Assembly: GCF_900187445.1 (NCBI RefSeq)
Contig: NZ_FYEB01000005.1
Coordinates: forward strand, 186,001-250,000
Reading direction: 5' to 3'
Length of the DNA stretch: 64,000 bases
Source: Pseudomonas sp. Irchel s3b2
Lineage (GTDB): Bacteria > Pseudomonadota > Gammaproteobacteria > Pseudomonadales > Pseudomonadaceae
The notes beneath the pieces were generated by a model. The model worked only from the letters and a program-made list of their open reading frames with translations. It ran no database searches and was not told the DNA's origin. Below, piece after piece: positions 1 through 8,509 of this stretch. Within the stretch, counting starts at the first letter, position 1. Each line of letters starts with the position of its first letter. The position numbers and the translations under genes are program-made.

Positions 1-1123
1 TGACAAACAGCAGGTCTTTTTTGGCGGCGTTGATGATCTCGACGAACTCACGCAAGTCGCCCTGGCCCGAGCGCGGTGAGAAGCCGGCGAACAGCGCCTG
101 GTCCGGCTGCATCGGATTGTTTTCCGTGAGCCATTTTCGTGTGGCCCCGACATCTGCCGGCGTGGTCCAGACCTGCTCGAAGGTTTGCAGATAGCTGGCG
201 CCGACCTGAGCATCGTCCAACACATGCACCACGTTGGCCTGACGATAAACGCCATTGGCGGTGAAATTGGTACTGCCGCAGAGTACCGCTTCGGGCTGAT
301 GCTGCCCCGCTGCATCGAGCCGGCTCAGGACCATGAACTTGTTGTGAAAGATGTTGTGAGTGACCCGCCCGCGCTTGTTCGCCGCCGGGATTTTTTCCAG
401 GCTGGCTTCATTCATCGCGGTGGTGTCTTCATCCGGTTGCGCGTGGTACAGGACCCGAACCTTTACGCCACGCTCAAACGCAGCGTTCACCGCATCGACG
501 ATCACCTGCAACTGGTATTCGTAGATCGCGATGTCCAGCGCCCACTGACCATCCTCGGCCCGTTCGATGAACCCCAGCAAGCGTGCGAGCAGACCGTTTT
601 CCAGCCATTGTCGCGGGGCGTCGGGCCATTCTTCGATGGGCAGTTTCTTGTTGGCGCTGAGCAGCGCATCAACGTCGGCGAACTTGCGCTGGAATGCCTG
701 ACTGGCGGCCACCGCCCGGTTGAAGATGACGTTCTGGCCCGCTGGCAGGCCATTGTCGGTGCTGATCGTCACTTCCAGAAACTCGCCCAACAGCGGCGCA
801 TCGGCGGTGCCATAGGCCAGGTGAACCCGATAATGGATCGTCACACCCGGATTGACCGCGTAATCGGCCCAGCGAAATTTCTGCAACGGCGCAACATCGC
901 TGGGGGTGGCGTGAAACTGGGGGAACGTATGAGCCTTGCCGGGGAAGGTCAGGCTGTTGAACAGAAACAACCAGGGTTTGTTGCCTTGCTGTTTTTCGAT
1001 GGCGAAACCCAGCAGGCCTTTGCGCCGGGACTCGGCCACGTCGATGGCCAGCAGCACGCCGTTGGTTCCAGCGTAGGCTTTGACGCGAAAATCGTCCTGA
1101 TCATTGCGGGCTAGAACGCGCAT
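1..1123 (-). CDS. Phospholipase D-like domain protein (partial, C-terminus outside window)
   Basis: The minus-strand reading frame is open from an ATG at 1123 to the window edge, so only about the first 374 residues are visible. The start has a good upstream SD (CAGGAG). The N-terminal half (about residues 1-200) has no motif I recognise. From about residue 210 the sequence looks like a PLD fold: a strand-helix repeat, then HNKFMVL near residue 275, then GSTNFTANG about 25 residues later. This is the usual HxK...GSxN arrangement of one catalytic half, but the Asp usually five residues after the Lys is not in its normal place. The second half-site would lie beyond the edge. PLD-family enzymes act on phosphodiesters; substrate unknown. 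It is transcribed convergently with nothing visible here and lies downstream of the cobalamin genes, from which it is separated by about 115 bp. Confidence 0.8.
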   Translation of the reverse strand, partial: MRVLARNDQDDFRVKAYAGTNGVLLAIDVAESRRKGLLGFAIEKQQGNKPWLFLFNSLTFPGKAHTFPQFHATPSDVAPLQKFRWADYAVNPGVTIHYRVHLAYGTADAPLLGEFLEVTISTDNGLPAGQNVIFNRAVAASQAFQRKFADVDALLSANKKLPIEEWPDAPRQWLENGLLARLLGFIERAEDGQWALDIAIYEYQLQVIVDAVNAAFERGVKVRVLYHAQPDEDTTAMNEASLEKIPAANKRGRVTHNIFHNKFMVLSRLDAAGQHQPEAVLCGSTNFTANGVYRQANVVHVLDDAQVGASYLQTFEQVWTTPADVGATRKWLTENNPMQPDQALFAGFSPRSGQGDLREFVEIINAAKKDLLFV

Positions 1124-1237
1124 GGGTCACTCCTGTGAATGGCTTGCTTACAGAGCATAGGGCAGCGATGCAGATGAACTGCGATTATCCGATTGCGAGG
1201 TGATCCGACGATGGGGTCAATACTGTCAGCACAAAAC

Positions 1238-1909
1238 TCAACCTGAAATCAGCTCATCGATGTGTCGATAATCAACCTGCAACTGCGCTGCCAACACCTT
1301 TGCCCGGCCAAGATGAATCGGCCCGCGCTCAATGTCGATCAGCAACCCCGGACAATCCAGCACCGGCAATGTTGACCATTCCTTCAGCCGTCCATCCGTC
1401 ACCAGCAACAGTCGTTGCTGCTCTGCCGGAAAGCACTTTTGCCGTACCGCTAGCCAACGCCCTGCCTCACCCAGCGCCGCCAGCATCGGCGTACCGCCGC
1501 CGGCACCGAGCCCTTCGAGCCAGTTGCGCAAGCCAGCGGAGGCTTTCAACCCCTGCACCTGCCACTTCGGCACATGACCGCTGGCCGTCAGCAAAGCCAA
1601 GCGCGCACGCTGTCGATAGGCATCGTCGAACAGTTGCGCCAGCAGGCCCTTGGCATCGCTCAATGCCTGATGACGCCGGGTCGAAGCCGAGGCGTCGACG
1701 ATCACCAGCCATAATTCATGAGGGCTGCGGGTGCGCAGATGAAACTGCACATCGTCGCGCTGACGCGGTCGGCCATTGAGCAAGGTGCCGGGCCAATTGA
1801 TCGAGCCGCTCAGGGCTGCGTGACGCTTGCCCTGTTTACCGCTATCCAGCCGTCCTGCACGGGGTCTGGCATTCGCCCCCGCGCCTGATCGAGGGCGAAT
1901 GCCTAGGGC
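1238..1909 (-). CDS. chlD: vWA domain of ChlD-like chelatase medium subunit, reached by -1 frameshift from chlI
   Basis: This open frame lies -1 relative to chlI and overlaps its end. It encodes about 223 residues: a basic stretch (RPRAGRLDSGKQGKRH), then a von Willebrand A domain with an intact MIDAS: DASAS on the first strand, Thr in GGGTPM, and Asp in VTDGR. vWA domains of ChlD/CobT bind Mg2+ and dock on the AAA ring and on CobN. The frame is closed upstream by a TGA at 1933-1931. The first ATG/GTG/TTG in it is a TTG at 1783 with no SD, well inside the conserved sequence, so independent initiation is poorly supported. Read through the slip site, the fusion is 334 + 223 = 557 residues, the size of a ChlD medium subunit. 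An annotation that starts at 1783 would truncate the domain. Confidence 0.82.
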   Translation of the reverse strand, partial: ALGIRPRSGAGANARPRAGRLDSGKQGKRHAALSGSINWPGTLLNGRPRQRDDVQFHLRTRSPHELWLVIVDASASTRRHQALSDAKGLLAQLFDDAYRQRARLALLTASGHVPKWQVQGLKASAGLRNWLEGLGAGGGTPMLAALGEAGRWLAVRQKCFPAEQQRLLLVTDGRLKEWSTLPVLDCPGLLIDIERGPIHLGRAKVLAAQLQVDYRHIDELISG

Positions 1910-1915
1910 TTTTTT
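1868..1915 (-). promoter_or_regulatory. Programmed -1 ribosomal frameshift signal (slippery heptamer plus stem-loop)
   Basis: On the minus strand the zero-frame codons CCA AAA AAG CCC TAG contain the heptamer A AAA AAG (1915-1909), the dnaX-type slippery sequence. Five nucleotides (CCCTA) separate it from an 11-bp perfectly paired stem whose arms lie at 1903-1893 and 1878-1868, with a 14-nt loop. Spacing, heptamer and stem are all within the canonical range for -1 frameshifting. The zero-frame stop sits directly after the slip site, so unshifted ribosomes give ChlI and shifted ones give the ChlI-vWA fusion. No convincing SD-like stimulator is visible upstream. Confidence 0.8.
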
Positions 1916-2910
1916 GGCCAGCTCGGCACTTCACGTCGCGCACCGATCGGCAGCGCCTGGGCGGGCATTTCACCCCACTGGCCCTGACCTTCGCTCGGGT
2001 TGGCGTTCTGGTTGGAGGGCGGCTGTGCTGCCGGGGATTGGTGTGGCGCCGGTGGCGAATGTTCACGACGGCGATGGCGCAAGGCAAACTCGGCGACCGC
2101 GTCGATATCTTCTTCGTCAATAGCATTCGCTCCGCGCCAGGCTGCGTGAGCCCGGGCCGCGCGCAACCAGACCAGATCGGCCCGCAGGCCATCGACGCCG
2201 GCAGCGAAGCAGCGCTCGGTGATCTGCGCCAGCGCGGCATCGTCGAGGGGAATGCTCGCCAGTGCCGAGCGCGCCTTTTGGCAACGCTCGCGCAGTGCGT
2301 GTTGCTGGCTTTCCCACTCGGCGCAGAACCCTTGCGGGTCGCTGTCGAAATCCAGTCGACGACGGATAATCTGACTGCGCTCGGCGGGTGCGGTGTGGCC
2401 ACTTAAGGCAACGTTCAGGCCAAAGCGGTCGAGCAATTGCGGGCGCAGTTCGCCCTCTTCCGGGTTCATGGTGCCGATCAACACAAACTTCGCCGAATGC
2501 CGATGGGAAATCCCGTCGCGCTCGATCAGGTTGGTGCCGCTGGCGGCCACGTCGAGCAGCAAGTCCACGAGATGATCAGGCAGCAGATTGACTTCATCGA
2601 CATACAACACGCCGCCATCGGCCTTGGCCAGTACACCGGGAGAAAATTGCGCGCGACCTTCGCTCAAGGCTGCATCGAGGTCGAGGGTGCCCACCAATCG
2701 TTCTTCGGTGGCGCCCAAGGGCAAGGTGACAAATTGACCGCTGGCCAACAGGTCCGCCAGGCCTCGGGCCAAGGTGGATTTGGCCATGCCGCGCGGGCCC
2801 TCGATCAGCACGCCACCAATTTTCGGGTCGATGGCGGTCAGGTACAGCGCGAGCTTCAAGTCATCGGCGCCGACCACGGCGGAGAGCGGGAAATGGGGGG
2901 TGTCGGTCAT
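1903..2910 (-). CDS. chlI: ChlI-like AAA+ subunit of cobalt/magnesium chelatase (zero-frame product of a chlD-type gene)
   Basis: This 335-residue AAA+ ATPase resembles the small subunit (ChlI/BchI, CobS-equivalent) that powers metal insertion by the large subunit CobN in aerobic B12 synthesis. Visible motifs are Walker A GPRGMAKST (residues 38-46), Walker B GGVLYVDEVNLL (about 97-108) and the sensor region GTMNPEEGELRPQLLDRFG (about 149-167). The last 50 residues are Pro/Gln/Asn-rich, which is the linker type seen between the AAA and vWA parts of ChlD, not a normal ChlI tail. The zero frame stops at TAG 1905-1903, immediately after an A AAA AAG heptamer. A -1 slip there would extend the protein into a vWA domain (see 1238-1909). 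It lies downstream of cobN, 150 bp away, with a palindromic repeat between. No strong SD is visible at 2910. Confidence 0.88.
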   Translation of the reverse strand: MTDTPHFPLSAVVGADDLKLALYLTAIDPKIGGVLIEGPRGMAKSTLARGLADLLASGQFVTLPLGATEERLVGTLDLDAALSEGRAQFSPGVLAKADGGVLYVDEVNLLPDHLVDLLLDVAASGTNLIERDGISHRHSAKFVLIGTMNPEEGELRPQLLDRFGLNVALSGHTAPAERSQIIRRRLDFDSDPQGFCAEWESQQHALRERCQKARSALASIPLDDAALAQITERCFAAGVDGLRADLVWLRAARAHAAWRGANAIDEEDIDAVAEFALRHRRREHSPPAPHQSPAAQPPSNQNANPSEGQGQWGEMPAQALPIGARREVPSWPKKP

Positions 2911-2937
2911 GTGGCATTACTCGTTGTGGTCGGTGGT

Positions 2938-3052
2938 GTGATCGTTCCCACGCTCTGCGTGGGAATGCCTCAACGGACGCTCCGCGTTCGGCTCTGGAAG
3001 GGACGCGGAGCGTCCCGGGCTGCATTCCTTTGCTGCGCGTGGGAACGATCCG
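2938..3052. repeat. About 110-bp palindromic intergenic repeat, copy 1
   Basis: The element starts with gatcgttcccacgc and ends with gcgtgggaacgatc, which are mutual inverted repeats, and has an inner palindrome ggacgc...gcgtcc. A second copy of the same layout lies at 11002-11110. It fills the cobN-chlI gap and could form a strong RNA hairpin between the two cistrons. Confidence 0.8.
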
Positions 3053-3060
3053 TCTATTGG

Positions 3061-6000
3061 TTAGCTGTCTTCTTCTATATCCAGCAACAAATTCTCCAGC
3101 GCCTCGCGGTATTCGCCCGGCTCTTTCCACATCCCCCGCTGCTGCGCTTCTAGCATGCGCTCGGTCATGTCGCGCAAGGCATGGGGATTGTGTTCGCGGA
3201 CAAACTCCCGGGTCGCCGGATCGAGCAAATAGGCGTCCGCCAGCAACGCATATTGGTGGTCGTCGATCAACTGCGTGGTGGCGTCGAACGCAAACAGGTT
3301 ATCGACCGTCGCCGCCAGTTCGAACGCACCTTTATAGCCATGGCGCTTGACCCCGTCGATCCATTTCGGATTGGCCGCCCGGGAACGGATCACCCGGTTC
3401 AGCTCTTCCTTCAACGTGCGGATTTTCGGCAAGTCCGGCTGACTGTGGTCGCCGTGATAACTGGCCGCCGCTTCACCGCTGAGACTTTCGACGGCCGCCA
3501 GCATGCCACCCTGAAACTGGTAATAGTCGTTGGAATCGAGCAAGTCATGCTCGCGGTTGTCCTGATTTTGCAGCACCGCCTGCACCTGGCTCAGACGCTG
3601 GGAAAACTGTTCGCGGGCCGCAGTGCCTTCATCCGAGCCGCCGTAAGCGTAGCCGCCCCAGTTCAGGTAAACCTCGGCCAAGTCTTCGCGGCTTTGCCAC
3701 AAGCGACCGTCGATGGCGCCTTGCACGCCCGCTCCGTAAGCACCCGGTTTGGCGCCAAAGATGCGCCAGCCGGCCTGTCGCCGCGCCGCGTCTTCATCCA
3801 GACCGGATTCCAGCAGCGCTTGCCGCTCAGCGCGGACCTTGGCCGCCAACGGGTTGAGATCGTCCGGTTCATCCAGCGCGGCGACCGCTTGCACGGCGGC
3901 GTCGAACAACCGGATCAGGTTGGCAAAGGCATCGCGGAAGAATCCAGAGACGCGCAAGGTCACGTCCACGCGTGGCCGGTCCAGCAAGCTCAACGGCAGA
4001 ATCTCGAAGTCGTCGACCCGTTGACTGCCCGTCGCCCACACCGGTCGCACGCCCATCAGCGCCATCGCCTGGGCGATGTCGTCGCCGCCGGTGCGCATGG
4101 TCGCGGTGCCCCAGACCGACAGGCCGAGCTGACGCAGGTGATCGCCGTGATCCTGCAAGTGCCGCTCAAGAATCAGGTTCGCGGACTGGAAGCCAATGCG
4201 CCACGCGGTGGTGGTCGGCAGGTTGCGCACATCCACCGAATAGAAATTGCGCCCGGTGGGCAGCACGTCCAGACGACCGCGGCTCGGCGCACCGCTAGGC
4301 CCGGCCGGGACGAATCTTCCGTTGAGGGCGTCGAGCAGGCCGCGCATTTCTGCGGGGCCGCAGGCGTCCAGACGTGGGGCAACGACGTCGCGCAGGCTCT
4401 CGATGATTGCGCTCACCTCCGACCAACCACCCTCCTGTGGGAGCGAGCCCTTGTGGTGAGGGAGCTGGCTCCCACAGGGTTCGGGCATGGCTTGAGGATT
4501 GTTAAGTAGTTCAACCTCGGCATTCAAAGTCTGCGAAATCAACTGCGCGGCAAACAGTTCCAGACGTTCACGGGTATCCCCCGCCGTACGCCACAGTTCA
4601 TCGCTGACCGACAGCAATGCGTCCGGTCGAGGACCGTTCCAGGGCTCGGCCAAAACGCAATCCAGCGGATCGAAGCCCAGCTCGAACGCCTTGGCCAGCG
4701 CCCGCAGCAAGCTCGATTGCGCCCCGCGGCCGTCGCCGCGAGGAATACGCAACAAGGCCAATAAAGTGTCGATGCGCAACCGCCCGGTCGGCGACTCGCC
4801 AAACACGTGCAGGCCATCGCGGATCTGCGACTCCTTCAAGTCGCACAGGTACGTGTCCAGGCGCGGCAACCAGATCGCCGCGTCGGCATCGCTGTCGAGT
4901 TTCTCGTCCAGTTGCAGTTCACAGTCGATGTGTGTGTCGCGCACCAATTGCAGAATATCGCGCTGCAGTTCCCGGGCGCGGCGCGGATCGAGCAATTGCG
5001 CTTCGTAATATTCGTCCGCCAACAATTCGAGATTGCGCAACGGACCGTAGGTTTCAGCGCGGGTCAGCGGCGGCATCAGGTGATCGATGATCACCGCTTG
5101 GGTGCGACGCTTGGCCTGGGCGCCCTCGCCCGGGTCGTTGACGATAAACGGATAGATGTTCGGCAGCGGCCCGAGCAAGGCGTCAGGCCAGCAGTTTTCC
5201 GACAGCCCGACACCCTTGCCCGGTAGCCATTCGAGGTTGCCATGCTTGCCGACGTGGATCACGCCATGAGCGCCGTAGGTGTTGCGCAACCAGAAGTAGA
5301 ACGCGAGATAGCCGTGAGGCGGCACCAGGTCCGGATCGTGATACACCGCGCTCGGATCCACCTGATAACCCCGGGCCGGTTGAATGCCGACGAAAGTCAG
5401 GCCGAAGCGCAGACCGGCGATCATCATTCGTCCGCCACGGAACATTGGATCGTTTTCGGGCGAGCCCCAACGTCCCAGCACGGCTTGGCGATTGGCCTCG
5501 GGCAAGGCGTTGAACATCCGGTTGTAGTCGTCCAGCGCGAGGCTTTGATGGCAGGGACGCTGGTCGAGGGTGTCGAGGTCGTTGCTGACGCCGCCGAGCA
5601 ATTGCTGGATCAATGCGGTGCCGCTGTCCGGCAACTCGGCCGGCAACGGATAACCTTCGGCGTGCAGCGCGCGCAGGATGTTCAATGCCGCAGCCGGTGT
5701 GTCGAGTCCCACGCCGTTGCCGATACGCCCATCGCGAGTCGGGTAGTTGGCGAGGATCAGGGCGATGCGTTTTTCGCCGTTGGGCACACGCGCCAGATCG
5801 ATCCAGCGCCGCGCCAGTTCGGCGACAAAATCCATGCGCTCAGGTGCAGGCCGGTAGCAAACCACGTCGGACTGACTGCGCTCACTGCGCCAGGCCAGGT
5901 CCTTGAAACTGATCGGTCGGCTGATGATCCGCCCGTCCAGCTCTGGCAATGCGATGTGCATTGCCAGATCGCGGGGACCGAGGCCCTGTTCGCTGGCGCG

Positions 6001-6900
6001 CCAGCCAGGTTCATTGTCCTGGGCGCAGATTGCCTGGATCACCGGAATGTTGCGGCGAAACGGTCGCAAATGCGGTGCCTCAGGGCTGGATTGGGCGAAA
6101 CCGGTGGTGTTGAGAATCACCCCCGCTTCGACTTCATCCAGCAGGTCCTCAACCACCGTCAGGCAACCGGGCTCTTTCAAACTGGCCAGCGCAATCGGCA
6201 ACGGGTTCAATCCCGCTGTCTGCAAGCGCTGGCAGAAAATGTCGATGAAACCAGTGTTCGCCGCCTGCAAATGCGAGCGATAGAACAGCACCGCCGCCAC
6301 CGGTTGATCAGCTTGCCAGTCGGCTTGCCAATCACTCAGTTCAGCGGGGCTTTTTTGCGGGTGGTAAATCGCCGTGCGTGGCAGCGTTTGTGGCTCGGCC
6401 CACGCGTAATCGCGATCCAGCCAGCGATTGGCCAGGCAGCGGAAAAAATCCAGGGCATTGCTCATGCCGCCCTGGCGTAAAAACTGCCAGAGCCGGTCGC
6501 GGTCTTGCGCGGTTACGGTGCTCAGTTCACTGAGTTCCGGGTCCGGACGATCATCCCCCGGCACCAGAATCAGCTGCACGCCGCGCTCGGACAATTCCAC
6601 CAGACGCTCGATGCCGTAACGCCAATAGGCGATGCCACCGTGCAGCGAGATCAAAATCACTTTGGCGTGGCGCAGCACTTCGTCGACGTAGAGATCGACC
6701 GAGGCGTGATTCTGCACCTGCATCGGGTTGGCCAGGCGCACGCTCGGGTAATCCTCGGGCAACTGCTGCGCCGCTTCGGCGAGCAACGCCAGGCTGGAAT
6801 CGCCGCTGCACAGGATCACCAGCTCGGCGGGGGTTTGTCCAAGGTCGGCAATGTTGTCATCCGACACGAAACCGCCGGGCTGGGTCCTGAGCAGGTGCAT
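3061..6900 (-). CDS. cobN: Cobaltochelatase large subunit CobN
   Basis: This 1279-residue protein is the CobN/ChlH family subunit that binds hydrogenobyrinic acid a,c-diamide and receives Co2+ in the ATP-dependent cobalt insertion step of aerobic cobalamin synthesis. The conserved core HVGKHGNLEWLPGKGVG, followed by ENCWPDALLG and NDPGEGAQAKRR, is clear near the middle of the protein. Length is as usual for the family. The ATG at 6900 lies 3 nt beyond the cobW stop with no SD, so it is probably translationally coupled to cobW. A REP-type palindrome (4434-4478) is part of the reading frame and encodes about 15 residues around position 810 (CGSQLPHHKGSLPQE), which look unlike the rest of the protein. 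Partner subunits are encoded immediately downstream. Confidence 0.96.
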   Translation of the reverse strand: MHLLRTQPGGFVSDDNIADLGQTPAELVILCSGDSSLALLAEAAQQLPEDYPSVRLANPMQVQNHASVDLYVDEVLRHAKVILISLHGGIAYWRYGIERLVELSERGVQLILVPGDDRPDPELSELSTVTAQDRDRLWQFLRQGGMSNALDFFRCLANRWLDRDYAWAEPQTLPRTAIYHPQKSPAELSDWQADWQADQPVAAVLFYRSHLQAANTGFIDIFCQRLQTAGLNPLPIALASLKEPGCLTVVEDLLDEVEAGVILNTTGFAQSSPEAPHLRPFRRNIPVIQAICAQDNEPGWRASEQGLGPRDLAMHIALPELDGRIISRPISFKDLAWRSERSQSDVVCYRPAPERMDFVAELARRWIDLARVPNGEKRIALILANYPTRDGRIGNGVGLDTPAAALNILRALHAEGYPLPAELPDSGTALIQQLLGGVSNDLDTLDQRPCHQSLALDDYNRMFNALPEANRQAVLGRWGSPENDPMFRGGRMMIAGLRFGLTFVGIQPARGYQVDPSAVYHDPDLVPPHGYLAFYFWLRNTYGAHGVIHVGKHGNLEWLPGKGVGLSENCWPDALLGPLPNIYPFIVNDPGEGAQAKRRTQAVIIDHLMPPLTRAETYGPLRNLELLADEYYEAQLLDPRRARELQRDILQLVRDTHIDCELQLDEKLDSDADAAIWLPRLDTYLCDLKESQIRDGLHVFGESPTGRLRIDTLLALLRIPRGDGRGAQSSLLRALAKAFELGFDPLDCVLAEPWNGPRPDALLSVSDELWRTAGDTRERLELFAAQLISQTLNAEVELLNNPQAMPEPCGSQLPHHKGSLPQEGGWSEVSAIIESLRDVVAPRLDACGPAEMRGLLDALNGRFVPAGPSGAPSRGRLDVLPTGRNFYSVDVRNLPTTTAWRIGFQSANLILERHLQDHGDHLRQLGLSVWGTATMRTGGDDIAQAMALMGVRPVWATGSQRVDDFEILPLSLLDRPRVDVTLRVSGFFRDAFANLIRLFDAAVQAVAALDEPDDLNPLAAKVRAERQALLESGLDEDAARRQAGWRIFGAKPGAYGAGVQGAIDGRLWQSREDLAEVYLNWGGYAYGGSDEGTAAREQFSQRLSQVQAVLQNQDNREHDLLDSNDYYQFQGGMLAAVESLSGEAAASYHGDHSQPDLPKIRTLKEELNRVIRSRAANPKWIDGVKRHGYKGAFELAATVDNLFAFDATTQLIDDHQYALLADAYLLDPATREFVREHNPHALRDMTERMLEAQQRGMWKEPGEYREALENLLLDIEEDS
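4434..4478. repeat. REP-type palindrome inside the cobN reading frame
   Basis: The 45-bp stretch begins cctgtgggagcgagccc and ends gggagctggctcccacagg, the two arms of a Pseudomonas REP-like palindrome of the same type as the intergenic copies in this window. Its length is a multiple of three and the frame stays open through it. Confidence 0.8.
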
Positions 6901-6903
6901 GGT

Positions 6904-7965
6904 TTAAACGCTGAGCGCAGCGCGCAATTGCGCTTCGAGCGTAGCGGCGTCCAGATCCTGACCGATCAACACCAGACGGGTGGTGCGCGCTTCTTCAGCG
7001 CCCCACTGACGGTCGAAGTGCTTGTCGAAACGCGTGCCCACGCCCTGGATCAGCAGGCGCATCGGCTTGTTCGGCACCGCTGCAAAACCTTTCACCCGAA
7101 GAATGCCGTGCTGAACCACCAATTGAGTCAGTGCATCCATCAGCAGGCTTTCGTCGGCTTGCGGCAGCTCAATAGAGATGGAATCGAACGCGTCATGGTC
7201 ATGGTCATCTTCACCTTCATGGTGATGATCGTGATGGCTGTGGCGGCTGTCGATGTGTTCTTCGGAACCGGCGCCGAGGCCGATCAGCACGTCCAGTGGC
7301 AGACGACCGCTGCTGGCTTCGATGACTTTCACCGCTGGCGGCAGTTCTTCGGCGACTTCCAGGCGTACACGGGCCAGGTCTTCAGCGCTGATCAGGTCGG
7401 CCTTGTTGAGGATCACCAGGTCGGCGCTGGCCAGTTGGTCGGCGAACAGCTCGTGCAGCGGCGATTCGTGGTCCAGGTTCGGGTCGAGTTTGCGCATGGC
7501 GTCGACCTTATCCGGGAACGCAGCGAAGGTGCCAGCTGCGACGGCCGGGCTGTCGACCACGGTGATCACCGCGTCAACCGTGCAGGCGCTGCGGATTTCT
7601 GGCCATTGGAAGGCTTGAACCAAAGGCTTTGGCAGGGCCAGGCCCGACGTTTCGATGAGGATGTGGTCGAGGTCGCCGCGACGCGCGACCAGTTCGCGCA
7701 TCACCGGGAAGAATTCTTCCTGAACCGTGCAGCACAGGCAGCCATTGGCCAGTTCGTAGACGCGACCGTTGGCTTCTTCTTCGGTGCAACCGATCGAGCA
7801 CTGCTTGAGGATTTCACCGTCGATGCCCAGCTCGCCGAACTCGTTGACGATCACCGCGATACGGCGGCCCTGAGCGTTGTCGAGCATGTGCCGCAGCAAG
7901 GTGGTTTTGCCCGAGCCGAGGAAGCCGGTAACGATGGTGACGGGGAGTTTGGCCAGTGTTTTCAT
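6904..7965 (-). CDS. cobW: CobW, G3E-family GTPase/metal chaperone of cobalamin synthesis
   Basis: This 353-residue G3E GTPase has Walker A GFLGSGKT at residues 14-21, the CLCC metal motif at 76-79, the switch/Walker B ILIETSGL and the base-recognition NKAD. A His/Asp-rich stretch (HSHHDHHHEGEDDHDHD) lies before the C-terminal CobW_C domain. CobW proteins are thought to deliver Co2+ to the CobN chelatase. The start at 7965 is chosen because MKTLAKLPVTIVTG begins the conserved fold and has AAAGGG upstream. A longer in-frame upstream extension has no family support and runs into the leader. It is the first gene of the riboswitch-controlled leftward unit, followed 3 nt later by cobN. Confidence 0.95.
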   Translation of the reverse strand: MKTLAKLPVTIVTGFLGSGKTTLLRHMLDNAQGRRIAVIVNEFGELGIDGEILKQCSIGCTEEEANGRVYELANGCLCCTVQEEFFPVMRELVARRGDLDHILIETSGLALPKPLVQAFQWPEIRSACTVDAVITVVDSPAVAAGTFAAFPDKVDAMRKLDPNLDHESPLHELFADQLASADLVILNKADLISAEDLARVRLEVAEELPPAVKVIEASSGRLPLDVLIGLGAGSEEHIDSRHSHHDHHHEGEDDHDHDAFDSISIELPQADESLLMDALTQLVVQHGILRVKGFAAVPNKPMRLLIQGVGTRFDKHFDRQWGAEEARTTRLVLIGQDLDAATLEAQLRAALSV

Positions 7966-8077
7966 CGGATGCCCTTTGGCAAGGTGGCGGGCATACGGGA
8001 CGACAATCGCTGCGGCAGGTGCGCGCGCGCAAGAGTTTCGCCACCGGATCACCCCGCCCGGTTGAAAGTGAGAATCT

Positions 8078-8266
8078 GTGTCGAGGCAGGTCTCCTGGCT
8101 GACGGTGTGCCAATCGTTCGACTGGCGTTTGCTGCGCCTTCCCGCGAACCTGATGGATCAGGGCTTGCAGTGGCGTGGCAGCGAACATCACCGTTCACAG
8201 TTGCGGGGGCAGCCGCGGCATCGACCGCGTTCCCTTCTTAGCTTCGGCAGACACCGAAGAACCTCG
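8078..8266 (-). ncRNA. Cobalamin riboswitch in the leader of cobW-cobN-chlID
   Basis: Read on the minus strand, the leader contains the landmarks of the AdoCbl riboswitch in order: GCTGCCCCCGCAACTGTGA, then GCCACTG, then GGGAAGGCGCAGC, then GTCAGCCAGGAGACCTGCC at the 3' end (about 8100-8084). It ends roughly 110 bp before the cobW start. Established knowledge: this class represses B12 synthesis and cobalt-uptake genes when adenosylcobalamin is plentiful. The exact boundaries are approximate. Confidence 0.93.
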
Positions 8267-8338
8267 AAAGCGCAAGGCTACGCATCGTGTGGGGGCGGGT
8301 CAATGTCCGCGCAGAGATCTGTGGTGACGGACAGGACG

Positions 8339-8432
8339 CCTTCGCGGGCAAGCCTCGCTCCTACAGAATGTGGTCGCCCACAATTTATGCGATCGACGCT
8401 ATTCCTGTAGGAGCGAGGCTTGCCCGCGAAGG
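8339..8432. repeat. Inverted REP pair between the two riboswitches
   Basis: The arms ccttcgcgggcaagcctcgc and its near-perfect complement gcgaggcttgcccgcgaagg face each other across about 35 bp. This is a BIME-like pair of the type found elsewhere in this window (18131-18224, 35868-36030). Confidence 0.85.
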
Positions 8433-8509
8433 CCTCACCTCGGTCACCAATTGAGAACCCATGCCAATTGACGCCCAACCCCCGCCCATGCTCTCCTACA
8501 CGCCTTGTT

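Noticed and set aside
1238..1783. A stand-alone vWA gene starting at TTG 1783
   Set aside because: No SD precedes it, and conserved vWA-protein sequence (RAGRLDSGKQGKRH...) continues upstream in the same frame up to the chlI slip site. Frameshift expression explains it better.
8339..8432. Repeated gcaagcctcgctcctaca units considered as a CRISPR array
   Set aside because: Units are inverted pairs scattered through the window, without regular spacers or cas genes. They are REP/BIME elements.
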